Virus record (IMG/VR): IMGVR_UViG_3300030047_000019
Coordinates: 1-61,401 of that record
Strand: one strand, 5' to 3'
Source of the DNA: a virus
Length of the DNA stretch: 61,401 nucleotides
Positions within the stretch are counted from its first letter, which is position 1. The number at the start of each line of letters is the position of its first letter. The notes beneath the pieces were generated by a model, which saw only the letters and a list, made by a program, of their open reading frames with translations, was not told where the DNA came from and did no database searches. A program made the position numbers and the translations under genes. This document shows, one piece after another, positions 51,327 through 59,558 of this stretch.

Positions 51327-51830
51327 TTATTCCTCCCATTTCGCTGGATTCACTTCATTACTCCTTGGAGAAGTCAGCACATATGTATACCTTATCCCGT
51401 AATTACCATCCAGTTCATTCGCTATCAGCGTCGCTTCCGAAGTCGAAAACTCAAAATTGCGGATCACTGGCGCTAATGGATTATATTTATCAGCCTTCAT
51501 CTTTATCAACAGCTCGTCCCCAATCTCCTCCATGTGGTCCCACACATCATGAATAGCGTCAAAGTTGGTCGGATCAGCCACATGATCGAGCAAAACAAAC
51601 GCTCCCCGTCGGTTTTTCAGCAGGTTATCCGACTTATTATCCATAAAATCATAACTATATCCTTCCAGAATCAAAAAAGGATGTTTAACATCCGTTCGGT
51701 TAATACCGGCCAGCACTTCATCAATCTCCATCCTGAAAAAATGCTTCTCTGTATCCGTATGCCCGATCTCCTTATGCTTCCGTGCCAGGTTCTCAAAATA
51801 ACTAACCAACTGTGAAAATTTCGCTGCCAT
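51327..51830 (-). CDS. structural protein, tail terminator-like position
   Basis: 167 residues with a beta/alpha core (DVKHPFLILEGYSYDFMD, YGIRYTYVLTSPRS). Similar proteins follow the gp10-like gene in Bacteroidota phages. Role inferred from position. Confidence 0.5.
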   Translation of the reverse strand: MAAKFSQLVSYFENLARKHKEIGHTDTEKHFFRMEIDEVLAGINRTDVKHPFLILEGYSYDFMDNKSDNLLKNRRGAFVLLDHVADPTNFDAIHDVWDHMEEIGDELLIKMKADKYNPLAPVIRNFEFSTSEATLIANELDGNYGIRYTYVLTSPRSNEVNPAKWEE

Positions 51831-51834
51831 AAAA

Positions 51835-51955
51835 GCCTCCCCAACCCCTCCACAGGGAGGGGCTTTTTAATTAATGGTTAATAATATCGATTACTTTCAT
51901 TGTATGTAGCGCCTTTTTTAAGCCCTCCCTTGTGGGGAGGGTTTGGGTGGGGCTT
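51835..51955. repeat. dispersed G/C palindromic repeats, opposite orientations
   Basis: A reverse copy at ~51835-51867 and a forward copy at ~51919-51955, flanking the A/T-rich gap between two structural genes. Confidence 0.65.
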
Positions 51956-52762
51956 CTATTTCCTTTGCGCATTCTCCTTATACTTCCTGGTCATATACTG
52001 AAATATCGTATTAACCGGCATCTCTGCCCATTTATCGTTATTCAACACATCATCCCCCACAAAATTCTGAAATATCTTAATCCATGCGGTTCCGTCATCC
52101 CGAACTTTTATTGGTTCGTCCTCCTGAACTTGTTTCAGGACCTCCTCCCTCTTCTGAAAAATCAGCGGATAAGCCAGCGACAGCCATTCATGGATCAACT
52201 GGTAATTAATCACAATGGCTTCCCGGGTATTTCGGTCAAGTTTTCCGACATACCTGTAATTGCGTTGAATAAATATCTCATCAAATTTTTCATTGCGTCT
52301 CAAATAGAGTGAGGCGATGAATTTATTTAAATCGTCTTCCTTTTGGCTTTCCTGGTAATTGCTGAAGTAAGTATCGGCAAAAATAAACTGTCCAAAACTT
52401 ACGCCTTTCAGCTTAGGTTCTGGAGAATATAGGTTTGTTTCCCTGAAAAAGTTTGCAGCATAACGGTCAAAGGTTATTTTTCGAACTATGAATTCATGAA
52501 ATGGCTTGCGGCCGCCAATAAACTCAATACATTCAATCAATTTATAGCGTTCATAATCCGAGCAGTGCTTGAATAAACGATGACTTATACCCGACATTCT
52601 CGACAGAAATACCGTATCACTTATCCTGTTTTTATACAGGCAGGCTATTGAAGTCAGCTGTTTGGCTGTTATTTCCCCCCAATTCTGCGGAAATTGACCC
52701 TTTTTGGTCCGGTAAAGTGGCAAAAATCCTATTGGCCTGTATGTAATCGTAACACTCTTCAT
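51956..52762 (-). CDS. conserved phage protein with in-frame repeat
   Basis: 268 residues. The part RREEVLKQVQEDEPIKVRDD is encoded by the ATCCCGAAC/CCTGAACTTGTTTCAGG host-type repeat (52095-52145), so the gene tolerates it. Flanking parts (FLPLYRTKKGQFP, IFQNFVGDDVLNN) look conserved. Position between connector genes suggests head-tail assembly. Confidence 0.55.
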   Translation of the reverse strand: MKSVTITYRPIGFLPLYRTKKGQFPQNWGEITAKQLTSIACLYKNRISDTVFLSRMSGISHRLFKHCSDYERYKLIECIEFIGGRKPFHEFIVRKITFDRYAANFFRETNLYSPEPKLKGVSFGQFIFADTYFSNYQESQKEDDLNKFIASLYLRRNEKFDEIFIQRNYRYVGKLDRNTREAIVINYQLIHEWLSLAYPLIFQKREEVLKQVQEDEPIKVRDDGTAWIKIFQNFVGDDVLNNDKWAEMPVNTIFQYMTRKYKENAQRK

Positions 52763-52843
52763 ATCTGCCCTTTTAATGTCCTTAAACTCATTATTGTCCT
52801 TATCCTCATTATTTCCCGAAGGAACTTGAAACTTAAAACTTCT

Positions 52844-53827
52844 TTATCCCCAAAACGTCTTCTTCATCGCATTATCACGGTTGTAAACGCTACCTATTTG
52901 CAGCGAATACACGGGCCAGTCACTGATATGAGCAACCAGGTAACTCTTCAGCTGATCCAGGTAGGAGTTTCCATGCATCCGGTGGCGCGAATACAGCGTG
53001 GCGATGCTATCTCCACTGCTCGGTTTTTTAGTAATGATCGAATCCTTGTTTGCCGTCAAACTGTCGAAATACAAACCTTTCTCAGTCAGGTCCGCGCCCG
53101 ATTCTTCAATCAGCATAGCGGTTGACAGATAGGCAATAGGTTTTCTGATATAGGGAAGTATCGCAACAACTTTCGCTGCCGGAACATCCTTGACCATTTC
53201 TGCCTTTATTTCTTCAAAAATCGATGTTCCCAGGATCGTACGAATCTCCGTATCTTCCACCAATCCCGAATAAGATCTCAACCGAAGGAAAGTCAGTCGG
53301 CTGTTATTGATAAAAATGATCTGATCAAAGGTTTTGGTATCGGGGATGAATGCCGATTTCAGGATGGTCCAGTTGGGAGCCAGTTTAAATTCATTGAAAC
53401 TGTCAATATTGATTTCGATATACTCCAAAATTTCGTCCATGGCGTTAAACCCTGCCGTTTTAAAATACTCCTTCAGCTCGTCCTCCTGGTAATGAAATAG
53501 GCTTTTTACGGTTGTACTTTCCGTACGTTTAAAGCCCATCGATGAGATTGTTGCATTCAACACCTGGAATCCCATCCAGTATGCCAGATGGATCAGCGAT
53601 TTTTGGACCTTGCTTAGCAGTTCTTTCATGGCTTGCTGCACATCGGTAAGTTCACCATCAGGAAATTCATCGTAAAACTCCTGAAGTTCATCAAACAGCG
53701 CCGCACCAAGCAACGGCCGCATATATGCAGTCTCTGCATTCCCAATATGTGGCTTCAACTGACCCATATCCGAACCTGCTCCAATAGCAATAAACTCCTG
53801 AATCTCAACAATCGTTTTAAACAGCAT
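52844..53827 (-). CDS. DUF6712-like head-tail connector protein
   Basis: 327 residues from ATG 53827 (MLFKTIVEIQEFIAIGAG); the longer frame adds repeat-derived Leu/Arg. It is helical, with the MRPLLGAALFDELQEF region typical of connector proteins near the portal. Called from resemblance and position. Confidence 0.65.
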   Translation of the reverse strand: MLFKTIVEIQEFIAIGAGSDMGQLKPHIGNAETAYMRPLLGAALFDELQEFYDEFPDGELTDVQQAMKELLSKVQKSLIHLAYWMGFQVLNATISSMGFKRTESTTVKSLFHYQEDELKEYFKTAGFNAMDEILEYIEINIDSFNEFKLAPNWTILKSAFIPDTKTFDQIIFINNSRLTFLRLRSYSGLVEDTEIRTILGTSIFEEIKAEMVKDVPAAKVVAILPYIRKPIAYLSTAMLIEESGADLTEKGLYFDSLTANKDSIITKKPSSGDSIATLYSRHRMHGNSYLDQLKSYLVAHISDWPVYSLQIGSVYNRDNAMKKTFWG

Positions 53828-53881
53828 GGCAAAATATTTTAAGTTTATCCTTAAACTCCTTAATGTCCTTAATGTCTTTTT

Positions 53882-53920
53882 AAAGCCCTCCACCTGTGGG
53901 GAGGCTTTGGGTGGGGCTTT
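53882..53920 (-). repeat. dispersed G/C palindromic repeat
   Basis: Hairpin in the gap between portal and connector genes; followed by T-rich DNA on the minus strand. Confidence 0.65.
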
Positions 53921-53924
53921 TTTT

Positions 53925-55292
53925 TTAACTCAGTACCTTCGTCGTTCCAGCTCCCGTATCCAGCGTTGTCAATACCGTATTTCTGAATCTCCATTCAACC
54001 GTTTCGTCACCTCCGTTATACCGGTGCACGATTTCAATCGGGTCAAGTATTCCCTGCCTGTCCAGCCAGGCATTGGCCACATTCACCAGGTAAGCCTCCC
54101 TGATGTTCGATCCTCCCTGGTTTCCTGCATATGTACCACCGGGCATTCCGGCGCCCATCACGTTTGGATTCACCATGATGGCAAACATGATCTCCGAGTT
54201 GGCAGCTCCAGAAGTGATTAGGTTTTGCTGATTATCCAGTTTATTATCGAGGGGAGCAATGATCCACTGCTCTTCAGCCTTCCCGTTTTGTGGATTGATC
54301 TCGAAAAAAGTAAATATCGGCTTGTCTGCATTGTCGGTGCCGCAAAGATTATCTTCGATAGAGTCCATGTAATCTTCAATGGCTCTCTGTCGTAACGACA
54401 GGTTTTCGAAATCATTTTTGGGAAACTTACGGTCCCAGAACGAATAGGGAATTTGGATGTGCCATTTCCAGGTAATCTGGTTGGAATAAGCCTTTTTAAG
54501 AAAAGCAGGGACCATCCCGGCAATATCCACCCATCCGGCCAGATAAGCGGCATACCAAAGCGGTGACGAATAATATTCATTGTTGCTCCATGAATCACGG
54601 ATGCACATAATGAATGTTTTGCCCTTGGTCTGATTTCCAAATTTCCGGCGCTGCAGGTCTGCCATCGGATCATATTCATCGAGCACATCAATCGTTTGAT
54701 AAATTCCCGAAACGGGAATATTTGGCCATCTGCCCGAAACAACGCACTTTTCAATAACTCCCTGGTCATTGGCAGCGGTCAACCGGCAATATTTGGCATT
54801 AATCGTATTCATTCCCACAATCTGCGAACCATCGGCGTTCATCATAAATTGAACGAAAGCAATGCCATACTTCAGGTAATCGCGCATGGCTTTCTCCATA
54901 TAGCGGCGAACCATGCGACTATTGGCAAAAACAGGAAGGTTTTTATCATTCGGAGCGGCAAGTGTTTCATTGCCATTGGGGTCATAACCGGTCACAATGC
55001 AAGGATAAATACCCTGTCCAAGCGTAAAATTGCGGGTAAAACGCAACCCCGTATTCAGCACTCCCACCTTGCTGATGATGGCATCCGCGGTAGTCGGCCA
55101 TAAATTATCAGATCCCCAGCTGGCTAACGTGACACCATCAAGCCAGGTTCGGTCCAGATCCACCCCTGCCGGTTTTGGCGATGCAGTAGTTTTAGGCCTG
55201 ATTGGATCCGGAGCTCCTTTTGTAACACCCATATACGACTTACCTGAAATCATCAACGGGTCACCTGCCTTATTCCAAAGTATATCTGCCAT
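53925..55292 (-). CDS. putative portal protein
   Basis: 455 residues. A long helical stem region (SLRQRAIEDYMDSIEDNL) and the surrounding alpha/beta parts (YLKYGIAFVQFMMN, SNIREAYLVNVANAWLDRQ) fit a portal. It is upstream of connector genes on the minus strand. The DGR target locus is directly before it. Confidence 0.65.
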   Translation of the reverse strand: MADILWNKAGDPLMISGKSYMGVTKGAPDPIRPKTTASPKPAGVDLDRTWLDGVTLASWGSDNLWPTTADAIISKVGVLNTGLRFTRNFTLGQGIYPCIVTGYDPNGNETLAAPNDKNLPVFANSRMVRRYMEKAMRDYLKYGIAFVQFMMNADGSQIVGMNTINAKYCRLTAANDQGVIEKCVVSGRWPNIPVSGIYQTIDVLDEYDPMADLQRRKFGNQTKGKTFIMCIRDSWSNNEYYSSPLWYAAYLAGWVDIAGMVPAFLKKAYSNQITWKWHIQIPYSFWDRKFPKNDFENLSLRQRAIEDYMDSIEDNLCGTDNADKPIFTFFEINPQNGKAEEQWIIAPLDNKLDNQQNLITSGAANSEIMFAIMVNPNVMGAGMPGGTYAGNQGGSNIREAYLVNVANAWLDRQGILDPIEIVHRYNGGDETVEWRFRNTVLTTLDTGAGTTKVLS

Positions 55293-55319
55293 CTCTTATA
55301 TTGTTTATTGAAAATTCAT

Positions 55320-56276
55320 TTACCGTCTTTGCGAAATACTGCCTGTCCCGATCCCTCTGGAAAATAATCTATTATTCATAACGTCTTCCCGAACTTGTTT
55401 CGGAACCACTTCTTCAACGTTTTTTTCTTGAAAACTCTTTGATTCCATAATCCTATCCAGACTATTTTTATTATATTCAGAATAAAGGAATAATTTCTGG
55501 TATTCAACTTTAAACTGTTCTGCTATATATGCAATCTTCTCTTCAGAATCAGTGCAAAGGCGAGAGCCGACAGCCGTAAGCGTGCCATCGTAGTCGTAAT
55601 CCGAAGCCGAAAAACCGAACCCGGAAGACAGAACCTCAAACCAGGGATAGTACTTATTTTGTTCAGAATTACTCCAATCCGGTCGCCATCCATTGTTGAT
55701 GGCCTTATAGATAATCAGCAGTTTGTAATATGCAATGATTGGCTTTCTGAATTGTGTAGGGATCAACCTGACATGATGCAAAAAAGTTGGAAAAATATTT
55801 TCCTTAATACGGGCATCCTCGAAGGTTTTGATTGTCCTGAAATCAAATGCAGGATTGGTTTCTGTTGATTCTGTACTTATCTCTTCCGAATATAGGAGAA
55901 AATCCTGGTATTCAATTTGGAACTGTTCGGCTATATATATGGCCTTTTCGCCTGTATCAGTGCAAAGGCGAGAGCCGACAAACGTAGACGTGAAATCGTA
56001 GTAGTAATGCGAATACGAAAAACCGAACCCGGAAGACAGAACCTCAAACCAGGGATAGTACTTATTTTGTTCATAATTACTCCAATCCGGTCGCCATCCA
56101 TTGTTGATGGCCTTATAGATGACCAGTAGTTTGTAATAAGCAAAGATTGGCTTTCTGAATTCCGCCGGGATCCACCTAAGGTAATGCAGAAAAGTCGGAA
56201 AAATATTTTCCTTACTACAGGCATCATCAAAGGTTTTGATTGTCCTGAAATCAAATGTAGGGTTGATTGTGGTCAT
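55320..56276 (-). CDS. DGR target protein 3 with two variable domains in tandem
   Basis: 318 residues made of two near-complete copies of the target domain. Module 1 (~1-130) runs from FDFRTIKTFDDACSKENIF to the helix EKAIYIAEQFQIEYQDF; module 2 (~140-270) repeats it (IKTFEDARIKENIF ... KIAYIAEQFKVEYQKLF). Each module has NNGWRPDWS and its own variable repeat. The C-terminal ~45 residues are unrelated. It is far from the RT, next to the portal gene, so homing must act in trans. Confidence 0.9.
   Translation of the reverse strand: MTTINPTFDFRTIKTFDDACSKENIFPTFLHYLRWIPAEFRKPIFAYYKLLVIYKAINNGWRPDWSNYEQNKYYPWFEVLSSGFGFSYSHYYYDFTSTFVGSRLCTDTGEKAIYIAEQFQIEYQDFLLYSEEISTESTETNPAFDFRTIKTFEDARIKENIFPTFLHHVRLIPTQFRKPIIAYYKLLIIYKAINNGWRPDWSNSEQNKYYPWFEVLSSGFGFSASDYDYDGTLTAVGSRLCTDSEEKIAYIAEQFKVEYQKLFLYSEYNKNSLDRIMESKSFQEKNVEEVVPKQVREDVMNNRLFSRGIGTGSISQRR
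55554..55635 (-). repeat. DGR variable repeat VR3 (module 2)
   Basis: 78-nt core 55554-55631, all differences at TR adenines. Examples: AAT to GCT, AAT to GAT, AAC to GGC, AAT to CTT. Confidence 0.92.
55962..56043 (-). repeat. DGR variable repeat VR4 (module 1)
   Basis: 78-nt core 55962-56039, all differences at TR adenines. Examples: AAT to TAT, AAT to CAT, AAC to TTC, AAT to TTT. Confidence 0.92.
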
Positions 56277-56328
56277 GATTTTATTTTTAATGGTTAAAAA
56301 TTATTTTATTTATTGAATATTCATTTTT

Positions 56329-56408
56329 CGTCATTGCGAGGTACGAAGCAATCTGTTACTCTATGCTTCTTTAAGTCTCCCCCTTCCGGGGGAGATTTAG
56401 AGGGGGCT
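56329..56408. repeat. CATTGCGAGC-type and G/C palindromic repeats
   Basis: A CATTGCGAGG ... GAAGCAATC copy at 56329-56353 and a G/C hairpin at ~56374-56408 lie between target gene 3 and the 56416 gene. Confidence 0.65.
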
Positions 56409-56415
56409 TTGGCTT

Positions 56416-56703
56416 TCACATCCTCACCTTCATCCCGTTCCACTCCACCAACCCGTCAATATGCACCGGGGTAACATGTCCGCAGCCTTCGCCCATCGCA
56501 TCAACCGGCAATACCCCTCTCATCCGGTTCTCCTTCATATTCATCTTCAATCCTGCAGCCACTGCCCGGTGCATAAACACCAGTTCGCCGTCCTTCTTCA
56601 CAAACTTCAGTGAGAAAGTAACCTGCTTCCCGTTCGGAGTTTCCTTTACCTCATATTCTTTCAGCGCCAGGTTCCGGCGTATGGTGATCGGTTTTACAGC
56701 CAT
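56416..56703 (-). CDS. conserved phage hypothetical protein
   Basis: 95 residues, beta-rich (GKQVTFSLKFVKKDGELVFM) with a conserved-looking C-terminus VDGLVEWNGMKV-like. Its role is unknown; it follows the DNA methylase gene on the minus strand. Confidence 0.6.
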   Translation of the reverse strand: MAVKPITIRRNLALKEYEVKETPNGKQVTFSLKFVKKDGELVFMHRAVAAGLKMNMKENRMRGVLPVDAMGEGCGHVTPVHIDGLVEWNGMKVRM

Positions 56704-56841
56704 TCTGCTTAATATTTTTAATTTATGCTTACGAATGTAAGCAGCCCGTTATCTCATGGAAAGGACAAAAAAAATCCTTGCACTTTCCTTTTCCTTAAAG
56801 TTCCTAAACTGCATATGATCCTTAATATCCTTACTCCACAA

Positions 56842-56866
56842 AAAAAGCCCCGTAGGGCTTAAAACA
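56842..56866 (-). terminator. terminator after the DNA methylase gene
   Basis: AAGCCC-TAC-GGGGCTT hairpin with a seven-T tail on the minus strand, at the end of the methylase ORF. Confidence 0.7.
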
Positions 56867-57623
56867 AGGTAAGCTGCTTTACTCCCGTCAACAATTCATC
56901 CAGCAAATCCTCCTTAAACTCCTTAATGACCTTAAAGTCCTTTTCCTCCTTTAAACTTTCAACTTCCTTCAGCACAATCTCACTTTCCTCTTCCCCAATC
57001 GCCACAATGTATGGTCCCAATCCGCTTGGATGAATCTGTACCCTCCATGCCCCGTAAAATTGGTTAGAAAGAGAGTTCATCCATGCCACTTCTCCCAACA
57101 TTCCATTAAGACACATATTAATCACGCACATCATAGCACAATTCCTGTCCACATCCGCTCCATAAAACAATGCATTCCTGTTCACCCTGGCCGCTGCCAT
57201 CAATATCCGTCCCGATCCGCATGCACAATCCATCACCCTCGGTGCGCAGCCAACTTGAAACTTTGAACTTTGAACTTGAAACTCTTCTTGTGTCATCCTT
57301 GCCATCAGATCGCAAATCGGTTCCGGTGTAAAAAACTGCCCGTTATGTCCAAAACTGACAAACTCCATGAAGAATTCTCCAAACACATCATGTAAACCTT
57401 CGCCGTGGTCATCCATCTCCATCACCAGGGCGCCAAACGCTTCAGCTATCAGGTAAGCTTCCGGTTTATCGTATCGCCTCACTATTTCAAGATACCGGTC
57501 TTCCATCGCTCCCAGGCTAAGGGCGCACACTGTCATTTCTAAAAAATCACTGAATACATTCGAAATGCTGTTCCTACGCGCCAACTGCTGCATGTACTGG
57601 GCAAAGCTTTTCTGTTTTTCCAT
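56859..57623 (-). CDS. N6-adenine-type DNA methylase-like protein
   Basis: 254 residues from ATG 57623 (MEKQKSFAQYMQQL). FFTPEPICDLMARM is the N6_Mtase lead-in and PRVMDCACGSGRILMAAAR is motif I. The expected NPPY/F catalytic motif is not evident (MNSLSNQFYG region), so activity is uncertain. The stretch EEFQVQSSKFQVGCAP is encoded by a dispersed repeat, as is DFKVIKEFKED near the C-terminus. Confidence 0.7.
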   Translation of the reverse strand: MEKQKSFAQYMQQLARRNSISNVFSDFLEMTVCALSLGAMEDRYLEIVRRYDKPEAYLIAEAFGALVMEMDDHGEGLHDVFGEFFMEFVSFGHNGQFFTPEPICDLMARMTQEEFQVQSSKFQVGCAPRVMDCACGSGRILMAAARVNRNALFYGADVDRNCAMMCVINMCLNGMLGEVAWMNSLSNQFYGAWRVQIHPSGLGPYIVAIGEEESEIVLKEVESLKEEKDFKVIKEFKEDLLDELLTGVKQLTLF

Positions 57624-57676
57624 AGTCGTAATGATTAAAAAAAAAGGCCCCGCATCCCTGCAAAGCCTTTCTTTTT

Positions 57677-57712
57677 TAAGCCTCCCCTCTCGGGGGAGGT
57701 TTGGAGGGGGCT
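57677..57712 (-). repeat. dispersed G/C palindromic repeat
   Basis: CCTCCCC...GGGGGAGG hairpin directly after the RadC-like stop on the minus strand. Confidence 0.65.
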
Positions 57713-57714
57713 GT

Positions 57715-58188
57715 TTACATTTTCCCTTCATCCGCAAACGAATAATAACTCTCCGAAGTCAGAATCAAATGATCCAGTACCGGTATATCCAGAACCTTAC
57801 CCGCTTCCTGAATCTTCTTTGTCAAATCTTTATCCGCTTCACTGGGTTCCAGGTTTCCCGATGGGTGGCAGTGACTTAGAATTATACTTGCTGAATTTGA
57901 TTTTAAAGCCGTTTGCATAATCATTCGCACATCAGCAATCGTTCCAGTGAGCCCTCCAACCGAAATCTGGCAGTAACCCAGCACTCTGTTATTTCGGTTC
58001 AGACAAAGAATGTAGAAGAATTCCCGGTAATCCAAACTGGGAAAAACACCCTTCAGGCAATCGTAAGCTTCCCATGATGTAACCACCTTTGGCAGTTCCG
58101 AAGCTTTTAACTTTGGTTTATAACTGATTTCGATTTCTGCCAAAGTAGAATTAAACATTGGCACCGGAGTAAATAAATTAGTTTGCAT
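57715..58188 (-). CDS. RadC-like JAB/MPN domain protein
   Basis: 157 residues. The JAMM motif SHCHPSGNLEPSEADKDLT and a core LCLNRNNRVLGYCQISVGG are clear. RadC-like proteins are frequent in conjugative elements and phages; their molecular role is not settled. A structured leader lies directly upstream. Confidence 0.85.
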   Translation of the reverse strand: MQTNLFTPVPMFNSTLAEIEISYKPKLKASELPKVVTSWEAYDCLKGVFPSLDYREFFYILCLNRNNRVLGYCQISVGGLTGTIADVRMIMQTALKSNSASIILSHCHPSGNLEPSEADKDLTKKIQEAGKVLDIPVLDHLILTSESYYSFADEGKM

Positions 58189-58189
58189 T

Positions 58190-58405
58190 CTATGTCACCA
58201 CTGCCCTGTGGATTTATGTAGGCTGGCTCTCCTGTTAATTTTGAGCCATCACCAATTGAGCAGACCGGATTCTAGTCAAGGGCGAATGTCAGTTTCGAAG
58301 AAAGTGACCAAGCGCGAAGCGTGGCTTCCATAAGGGACCAGGAAAGAAGCCACCCTTTACTTTTCCGGCCGGCGATCAATAACTTTGCTCCAAAATTGAG
58401 TGAGA
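58190..58405 (-). ncRNA. structured leader element, copy B
   Basis: Minus strand: ATTGATCGCC, CCGGAAAAG then an imperfect GTAAAGGG, a ~108-nt loop, CCCTTGAC, TCCGG, TCAAT, a GGCTC...GAGCC hairpin, then CCACAGGGCAGTGG just before the RadC ATG. The loop shares its first ~40 nt with copy C. The first arm has GTAAAGGG where A and D have GTCAAGGG, and copy C has the same change. Confidence 0.6.
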
Positions 58406-58445
58406 GTAATCCCCTTCCACCATAAGTCAAGCCCGATTCAAGGCA

Positions 58446-58469
58446 TAAAAAAAGAGGCCTTAGCCTCTT
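58446..58469 (-). terminator. intrinsic terminator
   Basis: AAGAGGC/GCCTCTT 7-bp stem with a 4-nt loop and TTTTTTT tail on the minus strand, ending the small gene at 58491-58661. Confidence 0.8.
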
Positions 58470-58490
58470 GGAGTTAAAATATCAGCAGCA

Positions 58491-58661
58491 TCAACTTGCG
58501 ATGCTGCTTACAAACTGGTTATATTCAAAGCTGATCAGTTCCTGATCGAGTAATTCAGATGCTCCTTCGAAGTAAATGGAGTCGAGGTACTGGGTGAAGG
58601 CTTCCCAAAGGTTTTGGCGGGTTTCCTGATCTTCTTTTTTGGTCAATCTGTAAGTTTTCAT
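58491..58661 (-). CDS. 56-residue conserved small protein
   Basis: MKTYRLTKKEDQETRQNLWE, then LDSIYFEGASELLDQELI and ending NQFVSSIAS. Helical; the type recurs in Bacteroidota mobile elements. It lies between two terminator hairpins. Confidence 0.7.
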   Translation of the reverse strand: MKTYRLTKKEDQETRQNLWEAFTQYLDSIYFEGASELLDQELISFEYNQFVSSIAS

Positions 58662-58680
58662 ACGATAGTTTTTAAAGGTT

Positions 58681-58706
58681 TTTAAAGCCCCCGGTTTCCC
58701 GGGGGC
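58681..58706 (-). terminator. intrinsic terminator
   Basis: GCCCCCGG/CCGGGGGC stem with a short loop and T-rich end on the minus strand, just after the 58715 stop. Confidence 0.75.
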
Positions 58707-58714
58707 AATTTCTT

Positions 58715-59020
58715 TTAGAAAGGAAGATCATCTTCAGCAGGCTCTTTCTTCGATTTCTTTTTTGAAGATTTTTGAGCTTTCTTCTGTTCTTCAGGGCCAT
58801 AAGGCTGTTCGCTCTGTTCTTTGGTCTGGTAGTAACAAGTGTGGGTACGGTTGAATTTGTCGGGGCTTTTCATTTTAGCCACTTCAAACGAGAGGTAGGT
58901 GATTCCGTTCTTTTCGAACGTTGCCTTTAGGGCGTCTTCCATTGGGATTACTACTTTCACGATGTCGAGATCGTTTACCTGAGTTCCTTTACCGATGTAA
59001 TGTTTTTCAAAAGTTGTCAT
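58715..59020 (-). CDS. small conserved protein with SSB-type DDLPF tail
   Basis: 101 residues. The core MTTFEKHYIGKGTQV ... DIVKVVIPMEDALK resembles proteins of Bacteroidota conjugative elements. The Lys-rich linker is followed by an acidic tip EDDLPF, like single-strand binding protein tails that recruit partners. ssDNA or partner binding is inferred. Confidence 0.65.
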   Translation of the reverse strand: MTTFEKHYIGKGTQVNDLDIVKVVIPMEDALKATFEKNGITYLSFEVAKMKSPDKFNRTHTCYYQTKEQSEQPYGPEEQKKAQKSSKKKSKKEPAEDDLPF

Positions 59021-59527
59021 AACTGAAAAGTTTAAGTTAAAAAATGATATGCAGGTAATCGGCTACTTGAACCGGAGCCGGCAAAGAGGAACTGGAATAC
59101 CGGTAAGCAGCGCTTGTCCTGAACTTGTTTCAGGAAGGATATGCCGGGAAAATCCTTGACGGGTTCCACTTCTCCGAGGGCAAGGAAGCCACCTTAGCAG
59201 ATTATTTGGCAAACTAAACCAGGCATGATCCACTTGAACATTACACCGATATGGGATAGGAAGGTGATATCGACAGCCGGGAGTAATCGCCGGATGACAG
59301 CCTGGCATATTCGAAACTGGAATAAACCTATAGGTTGATCGGGACTGAAAAACATGACGAACGTACTCATGCCATTCACCAGACCAAAGATCGAATTGCC
59401 ACCATGAGCCCAAAGAAAGTTGACGGCAAAAAGGAAGAAAGGCCGGAAGGTGATCTATCAAAAATAATTGCTCCGGAAATTGGGGGATAAAGAAAAAACG
59501 GGGAGTATGGAGCTTCTGAGTCAACGA
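59021..59527. other. gap without a convincing gene
   Basis: About 500 bases. The open minus frame 59063-59524 is Trp/Pro/Arg/His-rich and unlike the neighbours. A plus-strand stretch near 59340-59490 (ending KIIAPEIGG) is open, but upstream stops and no clear start make it look like a relic or chance. A CCTGAACTTGTTTCAGG host-type repeat lies at ~59118-59135. Confidence 0.5.
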
Positions 59528-59553
59528 ACAAAAAAAGGGGCGTTAGCCCCTCT
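59528..59553 (-). terminator. intrinsic terminator
   Basis: GGGGC-GTTA-GCCCC stem with a run of eight T on the minus strand, after the 59559 stop. Confidence 0.8.
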
Positions 59554-59558
59554 CTTTG

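Noticed and set aside
59063-59524. 153-codon minus-strand ORF
   Set aside because: Composition is Trp/Pro/Arg/His-rich and unlike neighbours; no leader or terminator pairing supports it.
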